From contig JAVXUO010001478.1 in assembly GCA_033065855.1 (NCBI GenBank), positions 62,001 to 126,000 of the forward strand: 64,000 nucleotides of DNA, read 5' to 3'. The notes under the pieces were generated by a model. The model saw only the letters and a list, made by a program, of their open reading frames with translations, was not told the DNA's origin and ran no database searches. The first letter of the stretch is position 1; each line of letters begins with the position of its first letter. The stretch is from Escallonia rubra. Its lineage: Eukaryota > Streptophyta > Magnoliopsida > Escalloniales > Escalloniaceae. Positions 58,313 through 64,000 of this stretch are shown here, piece by piece. Both the position numbers and the translations under genes were made by a program.

Positions 58313-58998
58313 TTGTATTAAGGTTGTATTAAGGATTCCAATATTACCTAACAAGATTACGCAAGAAAGCATGAAATGGGCAAATGCTAGCAAAACATAG
58401 TCTTGATAACACCACTGATGGAACACTTCTATCTGGGATAACCTATTGCTATGTACGTACCAAATATATCATTGAATCTTTGCCTACCCATGTTCCATTA
58501 ATTGAATGTTCCTTTCTCCTTTGTAAGTTCATCACATTCGTGAAACATCATATCATATACTAGAAAATAGTTTCTTTTGTTGGACTCTTCAGATAAAAAT
58601 TAGTTTATTTAAGATACGGAGTGCGTGTACGGTATGATTGCCTAATAGATATTACATGACGTGGATAACTCTGCTACATAAACTAATGCATGTAAAATTA
58701 TCCTTATCTCTTTTGTTTTATCAAAGGCACATAAATCCAGGCAACAATGTTTGATTGTTTGTGCACACGCCCAAAACCTTAAAAACACATATTATCATAG
58801 CTCATGATTAACGTACCCAGTTTTTCTCTCCCCCCCCCCCCCCTTCTACAAAACAAAAATAAAAATAAATAATCAAATAAATAATTAAATAAAACCAAAG
58901 AACATAAATAAATAAAACAAAACGAAAAGTACAAGAAAAAAGAAAGAAAATACAACATGAATACAAAAAAAGCAATGGCTAGCTTCATTTATTTATTT
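56746..58998. other. intergenic, AT-rich, no gene
   Basis: Nothing coding is recognised. The main feature is a pure (AT)30 microsatellite at 58251-58310. A C homopolymer occurs at about 58830-58843, next to a low-complexity minus ORF (58779-58988, Phe/Leu/Tyr-rich) that is not a gene. Confidence 0.6.
58251..58310. repeat. (AT)30 microsatellite
   Basis: Sixty bases of uninterrupted AT repeat. Confidence 0.98.
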
Positions 58999-58999
58999 A

Positions 59000-59030
59000 C
59001 TAGCCCAGTAACTCGAGCCAAGTTCGGGTC
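59000..59030 (-). mobile_element. possible Helitron 3' terminus
   Basis: In plus orientation A|CTAG at 58999-59003 is followed after 7 bases by an imperfect hairpin ACTCGA...TTCGGGT (59010-59028). Read on the minus strand, this is hairpin, short spacer and CTAG|T, the plant Helitron 3' end. The rest of such an element, and its TC end to the right, were not identified. Confidence 0.35.
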
Positions 59031-59234
59031 GGTTTATAAATAAAATATAGAAAAAAGTTTCAAAAAGTGTATTAATACGTATCACATATCGTGAGATAAA
59101 AAAAGACATTAATAGTATAAAAAATATCTTATTTGGCTATAAAGAATAATCTTTGTACCTAAATTAATCATGACTAACTTAAGTAAAATATCAAAAATTG
59201 AATTTGATATAGCTAAAAATACACCCCCAATCAG

Positions 59235-59659
59235 TGTACGACACGTGGCAGTTATGACTCATGGTCAATCTTGGTCAGCTACGAATTTGGTGGTTACCAT
59301 ACTGGTGGAGTTAGGATTCTAAAAGGATCCTAACAAAATCATCAAGGATCGTGACGGAATCCTCAAGGATCCTAACGCGATCCTGATACATCTGGCCCAA
59401 GGCCCAGCAGTCAGGCTCTTAGTCTCACTAGGGATCTTCTACCTACAGATATATAAAAGGGATTACCCCCAGGTACGCAAACAATCACACACACAGTCAC
59501 ACAGACACTGTGTTGTGACACACAGTTCTACATTGTTAATTGCGTTCTGACTTAAGCATCGGAGAGTTCCTCTGCCGGAACCCCACCCAGCGGTCATTTC
59601 GTATTCTGTCTTGCAGGTCTATTATCTGGACGTGGTTCCCGATTCAATTTTTAGCAGCA
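59235..59659 (+). mobile_element. LTR of a Ty3/gypsy element
   Basis: About 425 bp from TGTACGACACGTGGCAG to TTTTAGCAGCA. A TATA box (ATATAAAAGG) at 59451-59460 gives plus orientation. It is followed by ATTGGCGACATCCACGGGAC, a position and wording like the primer binding site of Tat-type gypsy elements, and then the gag start at 59697. The 3' LTR is not in the window; the ends rest on TG/CA and context. Confidence 0.6.
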
Positions 59660-59696
59660 ATAGATTGGCGACATCCACGGGACCACGACAGGGAAC

Positions 59697-61519
59697 ATGG
59701 CCAAATCTTCTTGTGACTCCACAGTCAGTCGCTCAACCCAAAATCGTGTGCACGATCTAACAACTCTTATGACTCGGTCGCTCTCGCGATCGACGTTCGA
59801 CACCCTCTTGCTACCGCGCCGATTCTGCTGAAGATGTTTACGTTAACGTAACATCTGCCACTCCTGAGTTGAACAATGGGTCTCAACTGGCTCAACTGCA
59901 AGTTGAGCCAGTTGAAGGAAGGTGACCTTCGTCACCGGCTCAACTGCAAGTTGTTCAAGACACCACATGCAAACCTTACGAGGGAAATCCATGAACTGAA
60001 GGATGTCGTGAACACGCTCCAGAAGACTCTTGATGTGGATGTGACTTCAGCTTCCACCAACCGACCTCACCTTGATCCTAGTGATATCCATCTCCAACTT
60101 TCCTCACGATCTAGTTGGGGTCACCGATACAAGTCAGAGGCCAACCAGACATATCAACCAGAAGAGAAGGGTGGAGAACATGTCACCAGGAGTGGTTCAT
60201 GTTCTTGTCGAGACTCATCGTTCGAAGATAGCACGGGCTCCTCCCCTGATCAAGTCGATAACCCTCAAAGGCAATACTGTCCTAAAGCAGTGCGTCCTCA
60301 AGGCCAACCTCATCGACGCACAACACCCAATAACCATTCCCAAGGATGGACTTCTTGGAAATTTATTTCTAAGCCTCGTCCCCAAGAACTATGTCCCCCT
60401 AGGGAAGATTCTAGATATCATTTATCTGAGTCAATCGAGAAGGCAAAGCTGCCACCTAATTTCAGAATGCCTTAATGCAATTTGTATAATGGTGGCGGTG
60501 ACCCTGGGGAACATGTTTACCAGTTTGAGATGAACATGTTGCTCTTTCATGTTTCGGATGCCGTTATGTGCCGAGCCTTTCCAACTACCTTACGAAAGGC
60601 CGCGCACAAATGGTTCAGGTCCCTTCAGCTGGGATCCATTCATTCCTTCACTCAACTCTCAGACCTCTTTCAGAAGTATTTCGTGAGTAGTCGCTCAAGA
60701 AAGAAGAACTCGGAGAGCTTGCTTAATGTGGTGCATGAGAAGAATGAGTCACTATCCCATTGTCTGGCCCGATTCAATGCTGCTACTTTGGAGATTGATA
60801 ATTTGGACGAGCTGGTCAAGTACACGAAATTCTTACGAGGCCTTCGACCCACATCTAAGTTGCATTCTTAGTTAACAAGAGCCCCCCCAGGGAACATGAA
60901 TGCTCTTCTGGACAAAGCTAACAAGTACATCCAGGCAGAAGAATACTTGGAGACTCACAAAGAGTGGTGAAACAAAAATGCCTAGGAACAATGAAAGCGC
61001 TCTAGTGAAGTCAGCCCGAAAAACGGGAGGAACTCTAAGCGTTCAAAACGAGATGAGCGGTGCCCCGAGGAGGAGCTCAACATTAAAAATCTGACGCCCC
61101 TGAATGCCCGACTATCACAGATCCTACATGAGATTAGGGATAAAGAAACCCTCAACTGGCTGGATAAGATGAAAGCACCCCCGAGTAAAAGAGATAAAAA
61201 TCTTTGGTGTCGCTTCCACAATAATCATGGCCACACCACTGACAACTGTGACTCCCTCAAGCGAGTAATTAAAGCACTCATCAAAAGAGGGCATTTGAAG
61301 AACTATGTGGCCAAGCCTTATTCCAGAGGAGAACCCCCCCCCCCCCTCTTGCGCCCCGCAATAAGGAATGGAGAGGAGGAATATGGCAGAACGAGAACCA
61401 TCAACACCATATCCGGAGGTATCGCAGTAGGTAGTCTGTCTGGGCAAGCCCGTAAGGCATGTGTCAGAGAAGTATGTATCACAACTCATCCTTCGAAAGT
61501 AGGGTTCGATGAAAAATGA
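59697..61519 (+). pseudogene. Ty3/gypsy gag, broken and truncated
   Basis: The gag starts at ATG 59697 (MAKSSCDSTVSRS) and is then carried by several frames. The capsid core is clear at 60482-60871: NGGGDPGEHVYQFEMNM, FPTTLRKAAHKWFRSL, FTQLSDLFQKYFVSS and LSHCLARFNAATLEI. After a TAG it goes on as NALLDKANKYIQAEEYLET. At 61169-61300 is the zinc-knuckle-like WCRFHNNHGHTTDNC followed by LIKRGHLKNYV, wording typical of the Tat and related plant gypsy lineages. Frameshifts and stops make it non-functional. Protease, reverse transcriptase and integrase are missing: near 61530 the sequence switches to an unrelated inverted LTR. The LTR just upstream belongs to the same element. Confidence 0.85.
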
Positions 61520-61529
61520 AGAAGAAGTA

Positions 61530-62298
61530 AACAAGCTTTATATATGGCGTCTGCCTGATATTTTTTGACAAACATCATAGATGTTCTGATTTTTCGAGAC
61601 AAATGGGGTTTGTGCTTTAGAAAGTTGTTGAGAAACAATGTGTGGTTACAAATGTTCAGTGCAAAATCTAAATGTTTAGTTATTCAATTACAGTCGACTG
61701 TAATTGAATACAGTCGACTGTAATACCCTACTGCCTATCGGCTGCCTCACGGAACCCCCTTTCCTATTTTGGGCATAACTTTCTCTAGAAAAATCGGATT
61801 AAGGTGCCATTTTTTGCGTTGGAAAGCTAATGAAAAGTTTTATCAAGATATGAAAAGATTAGCACCAAAAACAGTTTTGAGAAAATCTGAGTGAGCTCCA
61901 AAGTTCATTCATTTTCAAGAACCACACTCGTGTGAAAGGTTATGAACTCACATGCAATGCACAAGGTGTCCTAAGGTCTTTTTAGGTCATAGTCATCAAT
62001 CCAAGCATCAAACCAAGACTAGGTACATAATAGGAAAGATCAATTATAATCGATAGTAACTTAGCCTATGCATTCTTTCTTGCTCTTTGACATTGGACTT
62101 GATGAAGCTTCCATAGCATGTCACCGTAGCTTTAAGCTTCTTTGGCTTTAATCCATCTATCCAACTTCTCAAATGTGTCTTCATGAGTGTGCATGTATAT
62201 ACCTACTAAGAATACACTCAAAGCACACATTAGAACATAATCAATGTGTAGTTATCATCAAAACAAGATGTAAGCCTAGGTTAACCATAGGGCTAACA
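61530..62298 (-). mobile_element. LTR fragment related to the one at 21256, inverted
   Basis: On the minus strand it starts TGTTAGCCCTATGG at 62298 and matches 21256-21900 over about 600 bp (TTACATCTTGTTTTGATGAT, GATATGAAAAGATTAGC and others in reverse). It then diverges around two CAGTCGACTG copies and has a TATA box, CATATATAAAG, near 61537-61547. It abuts the truncated gypsy gag; the R/U5 half is missing. Identity to the 21-kb copy is roughly 85-90 percent by eye. Confidence 0.8.
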
Positions 62299-64000
62299 CA
62301 TATCTTATTAAAATACTTCAACATCCCCCACTCGTTTTAAGAAAAATAAAGATAACTCATAGTCGAGCAAAGATAAAATATCATGCATCGTGAAAGTGGC
62401 TCTCATTGAAACTTTCAATTGGCATTCAACAATTCCCGCACTAAACAAAGTGGATCAGCTTTGTTTTGAGTACTTGAGGGCACGTAAAATCGTATCACAT
62501 ATATGATATTCAAGGTATTTTAAACCAAGCTTCACAAGTCAACACATTACGGCTTTGTGTTCTATAAAATTAGCCAAAATCTTACAGGAAGCAGCCATGC
62601 TTCCACAATCATATGTATGAGTCTATCAAAGATGCTCCATTAACTAAGACATCCCACCATAATGGTAATAGAATTCATTAAGGAGAAATATCAACCTCCA
62701 ATATCGTTACCAGAAGCATGTACGTTCACAAAAGAGAGGGACATTATATCATAAGACAAGAATAAGAGATATATAAAAACAACTCACTCTATAGTTCATT
62801 CATCCCCTGCCTAGTTGTTGGGATCTCCGGTTCCTAGAAGGTTGTATCTTTATAGGTGGCTTATACAAATATGTGCTTAGGTCCCATACCCCCTCGATGT
62901 ACTTCAGACCTCTACCTCTACCTAGAGTTTCATAATTTTTTAACAAAGGTCTGGTTAACATATAGTATGAAACATACTTTCTGAAACACGAATAATGTGA
63001 TGAGTCTTAAGGCATCACTTGCCTTACCTTACCTCTGTTATATACTTCCATCAAGCTAGAAGGCCAACAGTTTATCGAGGCAATGCTTCATAAAGTTTAT
63101 CGATGTAACTCTATCACATCTCTAATTTGGGACATATCTCGAGCCATAAAGAATTCATCATCAAATAATAAAGGCCCATCAATTCCTTTTATTTTATCCA
63201 AAAGCCATGCAATAGGCTGTTCTAGGAGTCATGTTGGTAATCAGTAGTCTTACTACTAGGAATCATAGACTTATGATTTGTAGCCTACAACTAGGAGCTA
63301 CTTTACCTTTATGGCCAATGGTCTGTTCCATATAACAGATGCCTCTCTCTCTTGATTTTACAAAATTCTTTGAAACTTCTTTAGCTTGGGTAAAAATTCG
63401 AACTTTTTATTTATCTTTCTGGAAGTAAAAGCAAATTGCCTTTTTCAGTTTTAGTTTTGACATTTTGTCTTCAAAATTCTTGAAACATTTCAGAGAAAAT
63501 TAATTTTGTGAAAATTCAAGATGTCAGTACCAAAGAATGACCATGTCTCGGAAAAATTTTAGGGAATTCAAATTTTTTAGTCTTGTACTACCAAAACTTT
63601 TAAGCCTTTCCAAAACCTCAAGAGTAAATTGATGAGAAAAACTTGCCAATACAAGATGATGATAAAATGCATGACTAGTACATTTTGTCCATGCATATGT
63701 ATGTCTTTTAAGTGCTCCAACAAGTGAGGCACAACGATATAGTGCTGTTCAATTCATAGGCAATAACCAAGTGTACCACGAATCATCTCTATTAGTGACA
63801 TGTTCATAGACAATTGCAAGAAATATAGCACAAATCAGGATCCATAAATATGTGTGCTTTTTTTGCGGTGCATGTATACCAATCATATAGCACATGCAAT
63901 ATCCTCACCATTTTTCAGCCAACAATAAAGTTCGACGTTCATGTTCTTGTTTTTCTAGTTATGTATAATGATAAAGATAACAAATGCTATACCATTGCTA
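62299..64000. other. unassigned AT-rich DNA to the right edge
   Basis: No ORF with recognisable content on either strand. Words such as CATCCCCCACTCG, TTGTTGGGATCTCCGGTTCC and CTACCTCTACCTAGAG suggest untranslated or LTR-type retrotransposon DNA, but no ends could be found. Confidence 0.4.

Noticed and set aside
58779..58988. Phe/Leu/Tyr-rich minus-strand ORF resembling a membrane peptide
   Set aside because: It is a translation of AAATAA-type low-complexity DNA next to a C homopolymer.

Overview
This window is nuclear DNA from a land plant, most likely a dicot. It carries three plant-type protein-coding genes with canonical GT-AG introns: a plastid acyl-ACP thioesterase, a base-exchange phosphatidylserine synthase and a DExH RNA helicase of the plant DExH3/DExH5 type. 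These are set in AT-rich sequence full of plant retrotransposons, SINEs, a Stowaway MITE and Helitron debris. There are no bacterial operons, CRISPR arrays, rRNA genes or convincing tRNA genes. The exact lineage cannot be fixed from the sequence alone.

Layout. 1-2160: minus-strand Ty1/copia element, broken in gag and pol, cut by the left edge, with its PBS and LTR. About 2890-4080: a minus-strand LTR-like block with its own TATA box and minisatellites. 4434-4698: a SINE with clear target-site duplications. 6726-8555: FATB-like thioesterase, plus strand, six exons. 9409-17615: PSS1, minus strand, twelve exons, convergent with the thioesterase. 17616-26381: intergenic, with microsatellites, a perfect hairpin, a LINE scrap, a 1.3-kb LTR and a nested fold-back element. 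26382-45452: DExH helicase, minus strand, nineteen exons, with introns holding SINEs, MITEs, a LINE 3' end and a duplicated block. About 45.7-53 kb: a decayed Helitron, minus strand, with PIF1-type helicase and RPA1-like pseudogenes, starting just upstream of the helicase gene. 53-55.8 kb: three short tandem duplications. 55792-56740: a solo LTR with a perfect 5-bp target-site duplication. 59235-61519: a Ty3/gypsy LTR plus broken gag, joined to a minus-strand LTR related to the one at 21 kb. 62299-64000: unassigned.

The three host genes do not form a pathway. Two act in lipid metabolism: release of fatty acids from ACP in the plastid, and phosphatidylserine formation at the ER. The third is an RNA helicase. 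Their exon models were assembled by hand; every junction keeps the reading frame, giving predicted proteins of 403, 426 and 1203 residues, close to the usual sizes of these families. I see no clear new biological system. The most unusual points are a tandem duplication of a PSS1 coding exon whose second copy has lost its splice acceptor, a FATB-like enzyme without the usual N-terminal hydrophobic segment, a Helitron carrying RPA-like and helicase remnants at a gene promoter, and several structured repeats (a hairpin with 22-bp arms, fold-back elements, U3 minisatellites).
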